From Arenibacter arenosicollis (GTDB lineage: Bacteria > Bacteroidota > Bacteroidia > Flavobacteriales > Flavobacteriaceae), in the NCBI RefSeq assembly GCF_014397245.1, contig NZ_JACLHY010000008.1, forward strand, positions 124,001-188,000: a stretch of DNA of 64,000 nt. The letters run 5' to 3'. Made by a program: the position numbers and the translations under genes. A model generated the notes under the pieces. It saw nothing but the letters and a program-made list of their open reading frames with translations, made no database searches and was not told the origin of the DNA. This document shows, piece after piece, positions 26,767 through 36,295 of this stretch (positions are counted from its first letter, which is position 1; each line of letters starts with the position of its first letter).

Positions 26767-27675
26767 CTAATTGGAGACATGTTCCAATTCCTGTAAAGCC
26801 GCTTCATTTTCCCTTTTTAATTTCCAGCGTCTATGGCTCCACAACCACAATTCCGGAGCACTAACAATGGCCTGTTCCAATTGTTGGGCGTATTTTTCCA
26901 ATATTTCAAAATTGTTTCTTATTTGTGGGTGATCCTCTATAATCCGAAATTCCAATTCGTAATAACCCCTTTTCAATTTTTTGAAGAACGGAAACAGAAC
27001 TACCTGATCTGTTTTTTTGGCAATTTTATCGGCACCGACAAAAAAGGCAGTCTCCTGATTTAAAAAATTATACCAGTATTTGGAACTCTTTTTGGTTGGA
27101 CTTTGATCGCCGATCATACAATTTAAGGTAAGTACCTTCCTTTGATGATTATCAATAATGGTCCTAAACCCCTTGTCCGATTCCACACAATTTACACCAA
27201 ACCTTTCCCGCATATTTTTGAACAACTCCTCAAAATATTTGTTTTTGATAGGTTTGTAAAACGTATTTGAACTATAGGGAAACATCAATGGCAAAAAAAC
27301 CAACCATTCCCAATTCCCTTGATGACCTGTGTACATGAGAATACTTCTATCCTCATTCACATATTGCTGTATGAGTTCAGGATTCTTAATGAGCAAACGT
27401 TTTTTTATGGCCTTCTCCCCTATTGTCAACCTTTTGAAGGACTCCAAAACAATATCGCAGAAATGCCTATAAAAATCTTTGGCTATTTGTTTTATTTCAT
27501 CATCACTCTTAAAGGGAAAAGAATTCCTTAAGTTATTGAATACAACCCTTTTTCGGTAGCCCACAACGTGATATACCAAAAAATACATAAAATCCGAGAC
27601 CCTATATAGAGCCCACATCGGAAGTAAGGAAATAGCGTAAAAGGGGAGAAATTTAAATCTTGAAAGGTATTTCAT
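26767..27675 (-). CDS. Lipid A biosynthesis lauroyl/myristoyl acyltransferase-family protein (LpxL/HtrB-like)
   Basis: A 302-aa inner-membrane acyltransferase of the LpxL/MsbB family, which adds secondary acyl chains to lipid A or related lipids. An N-terminal membrane segment (FLPFYAISLLPMWALYRVSDFMYFL) anchors it. The catalytic HX4E motif is in YTGHQGNWEW, followed by FYKPIKNKYFEEL and the conserved GDQSPTK; the C-terminus has LWLWSHRRWK, which is typical. It is convergent with the symporter fusion (92-base gap) and has no operon partner. Which acyl donor and lipid it uses cannot be read from the sequence. Confidence 0.88.
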   Translation of the reverse strand: MKYLSRFKFLPFYAISLLPMWALYRVSDFMYFLVYHVVGYRKRVVFNNLRNSFPFKSDDEIKQIAKDFYRHFCDIVLESFKRLTIGEKAIKKRLLIKNPELIQQYVNEDRSILMYTGHQGNWEWLVFLPLMFPYSSNTFYKPIKNKYFEELFKNMRERFGVNCVESDKGFRTIIDNHQRKVLTLNCMIGDQSPTKKSSKYWYNFLNQETAFFVGADKIAKKTDQVVLFPFFKKLKRGYYELEFRIIEDHPQIRNNFEILEKYAQQLEQAIVSAPELWLWSHRRWKLKRENEAALQELEHVSN

Positions 27676-28182
27676 CCTGTTGTTGATTTAAGTATTCCAA
27701 ATAATACCCATTACTTATTACTTGGGATTTTTTATCATTAGTACGCCAAAATTAAAAATACTTACCCTTTGCCGTAAAATATGAAACGGTAAGAATTTGT
27801 TAATACTGCTCAAAATCAATCTAATTTATTGATTTTCCACTAATTAACCACAGTTCTTGATTAAAAAGAGAATATAAAAGTTAAGGATATTTTATTCTTT
27901 TCTTGAGCACCACCAACAAAAATAACAGCCAAAACCTTTCAAAGACTCGGGTAATAAGAAAGTCCATTGACGAGTATGAAAAAAGTTAAGATCAATCCCT
28001 AAAAATGACCAAAATCATTTACCTGCGCTTTTCAATTTACTAACTTTAAGGTTGCAGGTATAAATTTGCAACTACCGACCATTTTTTATCCATTACCAGC
28101 TTTTGGCATTACTAATTAAGCTTGTAAATACTGGGAACATCAAAACCTAAAGAGTCATGTATTTAATCTAAAACACAACATT
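27676..28182. other. 507-bp divergent intergenic region
   Basis: It must carry promoters for the acyltransferase (minus) and the unknown gene at 28183 (plus). One TAAATTTG (28061-28068, plus strand) matches the Bacteroidota -7 consensus TAnnTTTG, 115 bases before the 28183 start, and is flanked by an ACCTGC...GCAGGT inverted pair (28021-28058). Nothing else is recognisable. Confidence 0.4.
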
Positions 28183-28626
28183 ATGAACGCTGCAATTAAT
28201 AAAAAGAGAATGATCGAATGGCTAGACCCCAACGAAATGCACGAGGCTAGTCTAAAATGGATGTCGGAATTAAAATTTATCAGGGACGAACAACTGTTCT
28301 TAAATGACTTGGTTAAATCGTACACCTTACAGTTAACGGATTCCGAATTTTTCACCGAAAGTAAAGAAATCATTGGAGCCATCAGCACAGCAGAAAAAGA
28401 GGTAATCGTACTGATGAAAAAAGTCCAGGCCCACGAAAACCAATTGGAAATAATGCTTGATCAAATAGATCAGTTAAAAATGGAAAAAGCATATACGGAA
28501 ACCCATTGGGAATTGAATACCGAAATGAACAGATACTCGGTTCACTACAGGGAACTTAAATCGCATCTATTTAAACTGGTCACCAAAGTCATGAAAAAGG
28601 ACAAAAGAAATAGGTTGCTGAACTGA
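28183..28626 (+). CDS. Hypothetical coiled-coil protein
   Basis: A 147-aa soluble protein that I do not recognise. It has no signal or membrane segment, is rich in Glu, Lys and Leu, and heptad-like stretches (KEVIVLMKKVQAHENQLEIM, then QIDQLKMEKAYTETHWELNT) predict a long helical hairpin or coiled coil. Reasons to believe it is real are the ATG start, steady coding character over the full length, and a basic C-terminus ending KKDKRNRLLN. It stands alone, with about 500 bases upstream and 900 downstream free of genes. A stress-related or structural role is possible; the sequence gives no function. Confidence 0.7.
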   Translation: MNAAINKKRMIEWLDPNEMHEASLKWMSELKFIRDEQLFLNDLVKSYTLQLTDSEFFTESKEIIGAISTAEKEVIVLMKKVQAHENQLEIMLDQIDQLKMEKAYTETHWELNTEMNRYSVHYRELKSHLFKLVTKVMKKDKRNRLLN

Positions 28627-29539
28627 GTTTTGAACATTCAAAAATCACCAATTAGTTTTGTCCCCTTTTTTAGTGGGGGATTGTAACATTTGGGGTGTAA
28701 GTCTAAAATTATTTGGTTGCAAGCTCTAGTGGACAAATCATTGAGGAAGTGTTTTGGTCCTAGACTCCTATAGCAATATTTTATTACGGCCTTTCTATCT
28801 CCACTACAGAAGAAGACCGACCAAACTATAAACGTTGTAGACCAAGAAGTTGGACCAAAGTAATTTCTATTCTGGCCTTAACCTATCCAGAAAGATTAGG
28901 TCTGGAATAACAATGACACGCTTAACTGAACATAACCAGGCCATGCAAAGAAATGAACAGAACACGAACTCTGAGATAGTCTCTTCTATCTTTTTCCAAT
29001 TCACACATATCTTTTGAGCTCGATCCCGATTAAGCAAGCATCCTTCGCTTTATCCATGGCCACTTCCCATATATAGTCTTTTCTACTTACCCTTGTATTT
29101 TTTATGTAAGGGCATCAATGGCCTTTTAAAAAATCCCCTATGCGGTCCGGCAAAATATTTTATCGACCAACTACCTCAAAAATCAGTTATCGCAAATATG
29201 CAACACCACAAGTTTTAACTTGTTCAGGATGAAAATTGGGCTATTGACAACTTTAATTCTTGATACTTAATTCACGTAAATACCTTGCGCACTCAAGTAG
29301 GTAATTATTTATAAGATTCATCCTCTTCTTCATAATTGACCCCCGATTAACTGGTTTTCTTTAAGATAAGGCAGACCACTATGGAACAGTGTACAAAATA
29401 TTTAAAAAGGTCGCTTAATAGTTTTAATAAAAAAAATACAATTTATAAACCCTAACCATGAAATACAAATCCCTAAAAAGATTATGATAGCCTATCTAAA
29501 ACAAGAATTGAAAACCAATACATTAATAAATACACTTTT
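28627..29539. other. 913-bp intergenic region without recognised genes
   Basis: Both strands lack an open frame of 60 codons and I recognise no gene remnant or RNA. A weak inverted pair (TCCCC at 28661 and GGGGA at 28676) 35 bases past the unknown gene may be its terminator. The last 150 bases are AT-rich and must carry the promoter of the large surface protein gene at 29540. Confidence 0.5.
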
Positions 29540-32500
29540 ATGAAAAAGCAACAGCTTAATTTATTCCTTTTTTCCTTAATGCTATTTTCGTTAACAGCAT
29601 TAACCTACGCTCAAGATAAATTTACTATGAGTATTTACACGGGTGGAGGAACACCAACCGTTACATCTAGTTCTTCAGCAGGCACAGCAACCTTAATAGC
29701 TACCAGAAGTGATGGAGGAATTCTTCCTGGGGTTTCCAGTGGCTTTCTAGACCCAGGCGTAATGGCGTCAAATGAATCCTATACGGTTGCATTTAATATT
29801 CCTATCGACATCAGTAGTTTTCAAATTGGAGAATTCACTAACAATAGTACAGGCCTTGATTACGTGTTTACACCAAACATAGGTTCACCAATTAGTATCG
29901 CAGATAATTCTGGCGCCCTCGCAGGATCGGTAACCACATTTTCTCCTGCTGATTGGATTGGGGTCACAAGTATGATAGTTTCATATACGGGATCAGCCAA
30001 TTATAGAATGGGTCTAGACAATCTTGTGTTTACTGCCAGTTCAGCTTTTATCACCACCTGGAAAACAGACAATCCGGGATTTTCCGCAGACAACCAAATT
30101 ACCATCCCTACGGGAACCGGTACTTTTAATTATACCGTGGATTGGGGCGATGGCACAACAGATACTACCGTGTATACGGGGAGTGCAACGCATACCTATG
30201 CCACTGCAGGCACTTATACAGTTACCATTAGTGGTAATTTTCCGCATTTGCAATTCCCAATAGGCAGTTCCGATGCCCAAAAATTACTATCCGTGGAGCA
30301 ATGGGGGGGTCAGGTGTGGTCCTCAATGGAGAGCAGTTTCAATGGTTGTAAAAACATGGTTATTAGTGCCATGGATGTGCCGGACCTCTCTCAGGTAACC
30401 AATATGAGTAATATGTTTGCTTACGCAGAAAACATGAACCAGGACATAACAACCTGGGATGTAACTAATGTGACCAATATGGAACGAATGTTTTGGTTTG
30501 CATTAAGCTTTGATCAGCGTATAGGATCTTGGAATGTTGGTAATGTCATTAACATGCGTGGAATGTTCAATGGAACCGTTGCCTTTGATCAAGATATAAG
30601 TTTGTGGAATGTAAGCCAAGTGACCAATATGGCGCTTATGTTCGAGAGAACGAAAAGTTTCAACCAGTGGATAGGGGATTGGGATGTAAGTAATGTTACA
30701 GATATGGAATATATGTTCGCTGGGGCCGAAGCATTTAATCAAAATATAGGGTCGTGGGATGTGAGCAATGTGGTCAACATGGGGAGCATGTTTCAGGGTA
30801 CAGCTAAATTTGACCAAGATATTGGCCATTGGAATGTAAATAATGTTACCAACATGGAATTCATGTTTCAAGGAGCTGCCAAATTTGATCAGGATCTTGG
30901 CAATTGGAATGTGGGCAATGTGGCCAATATGAGCGAAATGTTCAGCTCAAGCTTGTCCACTGATAACTATGACAGGATATTGATGGGTTGGAGCGACCAA
31001 ACGCTTCAGCCTGGTGTTCGGTTTGGTGCAGGGACAAGCAACTTCTGTCTCGGGGTTACTGCGCGCCAGAAGATGATCAACGATAATGGTTGGACAATAA
31101 CCGATGGAGGAGAGGATTGTTCCCACATTTTTATCACCACCTGGAAAACAGACAACCCAGGAACATCTGCAGACAACCAAATTACTATCCCAACAGGAAC
31201 CGGTACCTTTAGTTATACCGTGGATTGGGGCGATGGTACAACGGATACTACCGTGTATACGGGGAGTACAACACATACCTATGCCACTGCAGGCACCTAC
31301 ACCGTAGCGATTTCAGGATACTTTCCGCATATTTATTTTAATTATGATGGAGATAAGGATAAAATATTGACTATTGAACAATGGGGAAGCCAAGTTTGGT
31401 CATCTATGGAAAATAGTTTTATGGGGTGTTCCAATATGGTAGTAATTGCCACAGATGTTCCTGATCTTTCTTTGGTAACCAACATGGCCTATATGTTTTT
31501 TGATGCCACTTCTTTTAATCAAGATATAAGTTCATGGAATACGAGCAGCGTAACAAATATGTCTAATATGTTATACGGTGCAACTGCATTTGACCAGAAT
31601 ATTGGTCCCTGGAACGTATCAAATGTCACAAATATGGCTGGTATGTTTCGCGGGGCAACTGCATTTAACCAGAATATTGGCTCCTGGAACGTGTCAAATG
31701 TCACAACAATGAACAGTATGTTTGATGGTGCGGCTGCATTTAACCAGAATATTGGTTCATGGGATGTATCCAATGTTACAAAAATGGCTAACATGTTTCA
31801 GGGGGCAGCTATGTTTAACCAGGATTTAGGTTCATGGACCGTATCAAATGTCACAATAATGCGTAGTATATTTAAGGGTGCAACTGTTTTTAACCAGGAT
31901 ATTGGATTATGGGATGTATCCAATGTTACAACAATGGGTAGCATGTTTCAAGGGGCAGCTATGTTTAACCAGGATATAGGTTTATGGGATACAAGTAGCG
32001 TAACCGATATGGACTTTATGTTCAACAACGCAACTGCATTTGATCAAAATATTGGATCTTGGAATGTTGCCTTAGTGGAAGCAATGCAAGGAATGTTTGA
32101 AAGCGCCATTGCATTTGATCAAAATATTGGTTCATGGAACGTATCCAATGTCATAACTATGGAGGACATGTTTAAAAATGCGTCTCTATTTGATCAAAAT
32201 CTTGGGACATGGGATATAGGTAGTTTGTCCTACATCGAAGATATGTTTCTAAATGTAACCTTGTCTACTATCAATTATGACGGCATACTTTTAGGCTGGA
32301 GTAGTTTGGATACAGGAGAGACAAAGGTTCCATCACGTTTGTTGGACTTTAGTGGTGGTAACAGTACATATTGTCTTGGAGAACAAGCTCGTCAAAACCT
32401 TATTGATAATTATGGCTGGGAGATAATAGATAATGGTAAAGATTGCTCAAGCTATGATGAGGACAACGACGGTGTCAATGATTTCAATGATACCTGCCCT

Positions 32501-33538
32501 TATACCCTAAGCGGAGAAACTGTAGATGCCAATGGCTGTTCCGATAGTCAAAAGGATAGCGATAACGATGGTGTTTCAGATTCAATTGATACTTGTGCCG
32601 ATACGCCTTCAGGAGAAACTGTAGATGCAAATGGCTGTTCAGATAGTCAAAAAGATACCGATAACGATGGTGTTATGGATGATGTTGATAACTGTGCAAA
32701 CACACCAACAGGGGAAACTGTTGATACCAATGGCTGTTCTAACAGCCAAAAGGATGCCGATGGTGACGGTGTACCTGACGCCGAGGATACCTGCGATAAT
32801 ACTCCAACCGGAGAAACTGTAGATGCCAATGGCTGTTCCGATAGCCAAAGGGACAGTGATAACGATGGAGTCACTGATGCTAATGATATCTGCGATAATA
32901 CTCCAACTGGAGAAACTGCAGATGCCAATGGTTGTTCAGATAGCCAAAAGGATGCAGATTTTGATGGGGTGAACGATGCGGAAGACCAATGTCCCGCTTC
33001 CCCCGAAGATGAAGCAGTGGACGCTTATGGCTGTACTCCTTCCCAAAAGGATTCAGACAACGATGGTGTAAACGATGACCAGGACGAATGTCCCAATACC
33101 CCATCCGGTGAAAACGTGGATGCTATAGGTTGTGCAGATTCCCAGAAGGATGCCGACGGAGATGGTGTTCTGGATTCATTGGACAATTGCCCACAAACTC
33201 CTAATACTGACCAGCGCGATGCCGATAATGATGGCATAGGGGATGTCTGTGATTCCATGGAACTTAAAGTATCGCAAAGCTTTACGCCCAATGGCGATGG
33301 CATCAACGATACCTGGAGCATCTATGGTATTGAGAACCATCCCAATTCCTTGGTAAGGGTGTTCAACACCTGGGGCAAAGAGGTCTTTTCGGCCAGGAAC
33401 TATCAGAATGATTGGGACGGGCATTACAAAAACCTAAATAACAAATTACCCGGTGCCGGATCTTATTATTTCCAGATCGATTTCGACGGTGATGGTAAAG
33501 TAGACCAGGACGGATGGCTTTATATCACTTCACGTTAA
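29540..33538 (+). CDS. Large T9SS-secreted surface protein: PKD + BspA-type (DUF285) repeats, TSP3 repeats, type B sorting domain
   Basis: 1332 aa. A signal peptide (residues 1-25) precedes a unique N-terminal domain to about 168. A PKD-like domain (VDWGDGTTDTTVYTGSATHT) and 25-residue BspA/DUF285 repeats follow, with units such as FNQNIGSWDVSNVTNM. The PKD-plus-repeat block occurs twice, starting at residues 170 and 531, so an internal duplication of about 361 residues is evident; the second copy has more repeats. Seven 33-residue Asp-rich calcium-type thrombospondin type 3 units (pattern DxDxDGVxDxxDxC...DANGCSDSQK) span about 973-1235. The last 90 residues (SFTPNGDGINDTWSI...GWLYITSR) are a gliding-motility type B sorting domain that targets T9SS and the cell surface. 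It is paired with a PorP/SprF gene 35 bases downstream. A likely adhesin; the ligand is unknown. Confidence 0.92.
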   Translation: MKKQQLNLFLFSLMLFSLTALTYAQDKFTMSIYTGGGTPTVTSSSSAGTATLIATRSDGGILPGVSSGFLDPGVMASNESYTVAFNIPIDISSFQIGEFTNNSTGLDYVFTPNIGSPISIADNSGALAGSVTTFSPADWIGVTSMIVSYTGSANYRMGLDNLVFTASSAFITTWKTDNPGFSADNQITIPTGTGTFNYTVDWGDGTTDTTVYTGSATHTYATAGTYTVTISGNFPHLQFPIGSSDAQKLLSVEQWGGQVWSSMESSFNGCKNMVISAMDVPDLSQVTNMSNMFAYAENMNQDITTWDVTNVTNMERMFWFALSFDQRIGSWNVGNVINMRGMFNGTVAFDQDISLWNVSQVTNMALMFERTKSFNQWIGDWDVSNVTDMEYMFAGAEAFNQNIGSWDVSNVVNMGSMFQGTAKFDQDIGHWNVNNVTNMEFMFQGAAKFDQDLGNWNVGNVANMSEMFSSSLSTDNYDRILMGWSDQTLQPGVRFGAGTSNFCLGVTARQKMINDNGWTITDGGEDCSHIFITTWKTDNPGTSADNQITIPTGTGTFSYTVDWGDGTTDTTVYTGSTTHTYATAGTYTVAISGYFPHIYFNYDGDKDKILTIEQWGSQVWSSMENSFMGCSNMVVIATDVPDLSLVTNMAYMFFDATSFNQDISSWNTSSVTNMSNMLYGATAFDQNIGPWNVSNVTNMAGMFRGATAFNQNIGSWNVSNVTTMNSMFDGAAAFNQNIGSWDVSNVTKMANMFQGAAMFNQDLGSWTVSNVTIMRSIFKGATVFNQDIGLWDVSNVTTMGSMFQGAAMFNQDIGLWDTSSVTDMDFMFNNATAFDQNIGSWNVALVEAMQGMFESAIAFDQNIGSWNVSNVITMEDMFKNASLFDQNLGTWDIGSLSYIEDMFLNVTLSTINYDGILLGWSSLDTGETKVPSRLLDFSGGNSTYCLGEQARQNLIDNYGWEIIDNGKDCSSYDEDNDGVNDFNDTCPYTLSGETVDANGCSDSQKDSDNDGVSDSIDTCADTPSGETVDANGCSDSQKDTDNDGVMDDVDNCANTPTGETVDTNGCSNSQKDADGDGVPDAEDTCDNTPTGETVDANGCSDSQRDSDNDGVTDANDICDNTPTGETADANGCSDSQKDADFDGVNDAEDQCPASPEDEAVDAYGCTPSQKDSDNDGVNDDQDECPNTPSGENVDAIGCADSQKDADGDGVLDSLDNCPQTPNTDQRDADNDGIGDVCDSMELKVSQSFTPNGDGINDTWSIYGIENHPNSLVRVFNTWGKEVFSARNYQNDWDGHYKNLNNKLPGAGSYYFQIDFDGDGKVDQDGWLYITSR
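30395..32210 (+). repeat. 75-bp tandem repeats encoding 25-residue BspA-type units
   Basis: Units recur every 75 bases, for example GCAACTGCATTT at 31580 and again at 31655, with a shared core coding FNQNIGSWNVSNVT. About seven units lie in the first block (30395-30950) and about eleven to twelve in the second (31480-32210). High identity between neighbouring second-block units points to recent expansion or homogenisation. Confidence 0.85.
32455..33250 (+). repeat. 99-bp tandem repeats encoding thrombospondin type 3-like calcium-binding units
   Basis: Seven consecutive 33-codon units carry the DxDxDG calcium loop and end GCSDSQK or a close variant, followed by one terminal half unit with NTDQRDADNDGIGDVCD. 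Units 1-5 are nearly identical in the GETVDANGC segment. They probably form a rigid spacer between the repeat head and the sorting domain. Confidence 0.88.
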
Positions 33539-33573
33539 CCAAACCATTAATTTCAACTAAAGACATTATCAAC

Positions 33574-34461
33574 ATGCAGATATTCAATAAGATTTTTTTA
33601 GGCGCACTTTTGTTGGTGGGCGGCACCTTGTTTGCCCAGCAGGAAGGGGTGATCACCAATTATATGTACCATATGAACTCCTATAATCCCGCCTTCGTAG
33701 GCGTGGATGGGGAGACCATGGTCACCGCCAGTTTCAGGCAACAATGGACGGGTGTCCAGGATGCCCCCAGTGCAGAGGCGGTATCCTTCGGGACCACCCT
33801 GGGCAAGAATTTGGGGATAGGGATATCCATTTACAACAGCAATACCTTTGTAGAAAGCCAGACCTTTACGGGCATCGACTTTTCCTATAGGCTGCAGTTG
33901 TCCCAAGGAACGGAGCTCTACCTAGGGCTTAAGGCAGGCGGTAACTCGTACAGCGTTAACACCTCCGGCCTGGAGACCTACAATGTAAATTCGGATCCCA
34001 GTATCTCCTCCATCTCCCGTTTTAATCCCAATGTGGGAGTAGGGGCCCTGTTGAAAAGTGGTAAGTGGTATGCTTCTTTGGCGGTTCCACGTCTCCTTTC
34101 TACGGAACGTGCGGATAACGACAACGGTGTGGCCACGGCGGCCTTGGCAAAGCCACATGTCTACGCCACGGCCGGGTATGAGCTGATGCTGAATCCGGCC
34201 ACCAACCTAATGTTGAGGCCATCTGCCATGGGGCGTTATGTTAGTGGGGCACCTGTTTCCGTAGATTTCAACGCTATGCTTTCCTTTGACAACATTTTTG
34301 AATTCGGGGGCAGCTACAGGACAGATGGGGCATTTGCCGGACTGGTGAATATCAGCATTAAAAAAAGGTTGCTATTGGGATATGCCTATGAGGTAAGTAC
34401 CCGTAGCGAACTGGCCAGTGCCAAAAACACAAATGAATTTTTATTGAGGTTTTTGTTTTAG
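33574..34461 (+). CDS. PorP/SprF-family type IX secretion outer-membrane protein
   Basis: A 295-aa PorP/SprF-family protein. Signal peptide MQIFNKIFLGALLLVGGTLFAQQ, then the family opening GVITNYMYHMNSYNPAFVG and barrel strands ending in FLLRFLF. In Flavobacterium johnsoniae SprF is needed for secretion of the type B-domain cargo SprB, and such genes commonly sit beside their cargo. Here it lies 35 bases after the surface protein and probably serves it. An upstream frame extension to 33514 overlaps the cargo gene and lacks signal features, so the ATG at 33574 is used. Codon use is visibly more GC-rich than in the preceding repeats. Confidence 0.92.
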   Translation: MQIFNKIFLGALLLVGGTLFAQQEGVITNYMYHMNSYNPAFVGVDGETMVTASFRQQWTGVQDAPSAEAVSFGTTLGKNLGIGISIYNSNTFVESQTFTGIDFSYRLQLSQGTELYLGLKAGGNSYSVNTSGLETYNVNSDPSISSISRFNPNVGVGALLKSGKWYASLAVPRLLSTERADNDNGVATAALAKPHVYATAGYELMLNPATNLMLRPSAMGRYVSGAPVSVDFNAMLSFDNIFEFGGSYRTDGAFAGLVNISIKKRLLLGYAYEVSTRSELASAKNTNEFLLRFLF

Positions 34462-34514
34462 GCCAGAGTGGAGGAAACAAAAATATTATCACAATATTAC
34501 AGGACAATTTATTT

Positions 34515-34546
34515 AAAAAGGGGTGTTTCATACACCCCTTTTTTTT
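34515..34546 (+). terminator. Terminator after the surface protein/PorP unit
   Basis: Arms AAAAAGGGGTGT and ACACCCCTTTTT surround a TTCAT loop and are followed by a further run of T, 54 bases past the PorP/SprF stop. Confidence 0.92.
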
Positions 34547-34796
34547 GTATTTCCAAGGAGTTGAAATTCAGCCTATTGTGGGGATTCGCAGCCCATTTTA
34601 ATTGCCCATATTAAATACTTGCCATCGATAATCCCATTAAAACGAGGGTGTTTACAAGTAATTTTAACAAAGATTTTGAGTGTTTTGCAATTTATTTAAG
34701 AAGTTTTAGAGCAACCTTTGTACCGATAAAATATCTAAGTAAAAAAATCGTTAATAATTGATCTAATTGTTAGATAATCAGAAATCATTATATGTC

Positions 34797-34919
34797 ATGG
34801 AAATAGTTGCCCCAATTGTAAAGCTTATAGAAAATAACCCCTTCATCTCTATTGTGCTTTGTCTGCTTATAGCCTTAGCGCTAATTACCTACAAAATAGT
34901 TAAAAGAAGGACCTATTAA
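34797..34919 (+). CDS. Small single-pass membrane protein, 40 aa (unrecognised)
   Basis: An ATG at 34797 opens 40 codons ending TAA at 34919. The product starts MEIVAPIVKLIENNPFISIV and continues with a hydrophobic helix (LCLLIALALITYKIV) capped by the basic tail KRRTY, the positive-inside pattern of a one-helix membrane protein. A terminator hairpin begins 7 bases after the stop, and a separate terminator closes the preceding operon, so this is a free-standing short transcription unit. Being short, it would be missed by length-filtered gene calling. I do not recognise a family; a regulator of a membrane complex or a toxin-like peptide are both possible. Confidence 0.6.
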   Translation: MEIVAPIVKLIENNPFISIVLCLLIALALITYKIVKRRTY

Positions 34920-34926
34920 AATAATT

Positions 34927-34965
34927 AAAGGGGAAGAATACTTTTGTGCACTTCCCTTTTCTTTT
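34927..34965 (+). terminator. Terminator after the 40-aa membrane protein
   Basis: Arms AAAGGGGAAG (34927-34936) and CTTCCCTTTT (34951-34960) pair over ten positions with one G-T, followed by a T-rich tract. Confidence 0.75.
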
Positions 34966-35125
34966 CTTTATTTCCCAAACCATCATAACCAACAGGAAGA
35001 AGACATTGTAATGTCTGCTTTAAATTGAGATTTATTGGCGTTTCCCTTCTTCTTAATTTTCTTCCTAAGTCAAGAAGGTGATGTTTTAATGGTAAATGAC
35101 CACAATATTAACATCAATGTCCCCC

Positions 35126-36295
35126 TTATTTAGTAGAGAATTTATAGGTAGTTTTTGAGCTATACTTTTCTTCTGGATTGAGTACCACCGATGGAAAATC
35201 CAATTGATTTGGAGAATCCGGATAGTGCTGTGTCTCCAAACAAAAGCCACTTCTTTTTTTATAGGTTCCCCCTTGCTTGGCAGGAAGGGTGCCATCCAGA
35301 AAATTACCAGAATAAAACTGTACCCCTGGTTCAGTGGTGAACACTTCCAAAACCCGGCCACTTTCTGGGTCATAGGCCGTTCCAATCAGTCGATGTCCTT
35401 TGTCCTGACCGTTTAAAACCCAGCAGTGATCGTAACCGCCGCCTTTCTTTAATTGATCATCGTCCGCCTCTATCCTGCTTCCTATAGATGTTGGTTTTCT
35501 AAAATCGAACGGAGTGTTTTTCACCTCGGCAATTTCCCCTGTGGGGATCAAGGTATTGTCTACCGGAAGATATTTATCCGCATTCAAACTGAGGACCTGA
35601 TCAAGAACGGTTTTGGAAAAGTCTCCTGAAAGATTAAAATAACTGTGATTGGTAAGGTTTACTATTGTTTTTTTATCTGTGGTTGCCTCATAGAGCATAT
35701 CCAAAGAATTGTCCTCCTTAAGCGTATATGTAACCGTTGTATTCAAGCCCCCGGGATAGCCTTCCTCCATATCCTTGCTCAAATAAACCAATTTTAAGGC
35801 TGCATAATATTCACCCGTTTCCTCTGATGCCTTCCAAACCACTTTATCAAAACCCTTAATACCTCCATGCAAATGGTTTTCTCCATTATTAACGGCCAAA
35901 CTATATTCCTTTCCGTCCAAAGAAAACTTTCCTTTGGCGATCCTGTTTCCATATCTGCCTATAATTGCTCCAAAATACGGGCTACTCTCCATGTACCGGT
36001 CTAGGTTGTTATACCCTAAAACCACATCTTCTGAAACTCCCTCTTTGTTTGGAACTTTGATGGAAGTTATAATTCCGCCATAGGTTATTATATCCACGGT
36101 CATTCCTGAACTATTTTTAAGGGTATAGCGGTCCACTTTCCCACCATCTGGCGTAGTCCCAAATTCGTTTTTTTCAATACTCACTTTTTCAATCTTTTGG
36201 GTTACTTCCTTTTTCTTTTCGTCCTTACACATTACGCTTAAAATTACTATCCCTAAAAAGGATAGACTATATAAAAACTGTTTTATGAACTTCAT
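35126..36295 (-). CDS. galM: Aldose 1-epimerase (galactose mutarotase family), exported
   Basis: A 389-aa GalM-family mutarotase that interconverts alpha and beta anomers of hexoses. An N-terminal hydrophobic segment ends at VILSVMC (Cys23) and is followed by KDEKKKE, which suggests a lipoprotein and a periplasmic location, as for many Bacteroidota paralogues. Active-site elements are visible: NRIAKGKFSLDGKEY, NHLHGG, NLTNHSYFNLSG with the catalytic His, EPGVQFYSGNFLDG, and the catalytic Glu in FCLETQHYPDSPNQ. It is a single-gene unit with spacers on both sides. The sugar used is not evident from the context. Confidence 0.92.
   Translation of the reverse strand: MKFIKQFLYSLSFLGIVILSVMCKDEKKKEVTQKIEKVSIEKNEFGTTPDGGKVDRYTLKNSSGMTVDIITYGGIITSIKVPNKEGVSEDVVLGYNNLDRYMESSPYFGAIIGRYGNRIAKGKFSLDGKEYSLAVNNGENHLHGGIKGFDKVVWKASEETGEYYAALKLVYLSKDMEEGYPGGLNTTVTYTLKEDNSLDMLYEATTDKKTIVNLTNHSYFNLSGDFSKTVLDQVLSLNADKYLPVDNTLIPTGEIAEVKNTPFDFRKPTSIGSRIEADDDQLKKGGGYDHCWVLNGQDKGHRLIGTAYDPESGRVLEVFTTEPGVQFYSGNFLDGTLPAKQGGTYKKRSGFCLETQHYPDSPNQLDFPSVVLNPEEKYSSKTTYKFSTK

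Noticed and set aside
31480-32210. CRISPR-like regular repeats
   Set aside because: The 75-bp periodicity is continuous coding sequence for BspA-type units, with no unique spacers and no cas genes.
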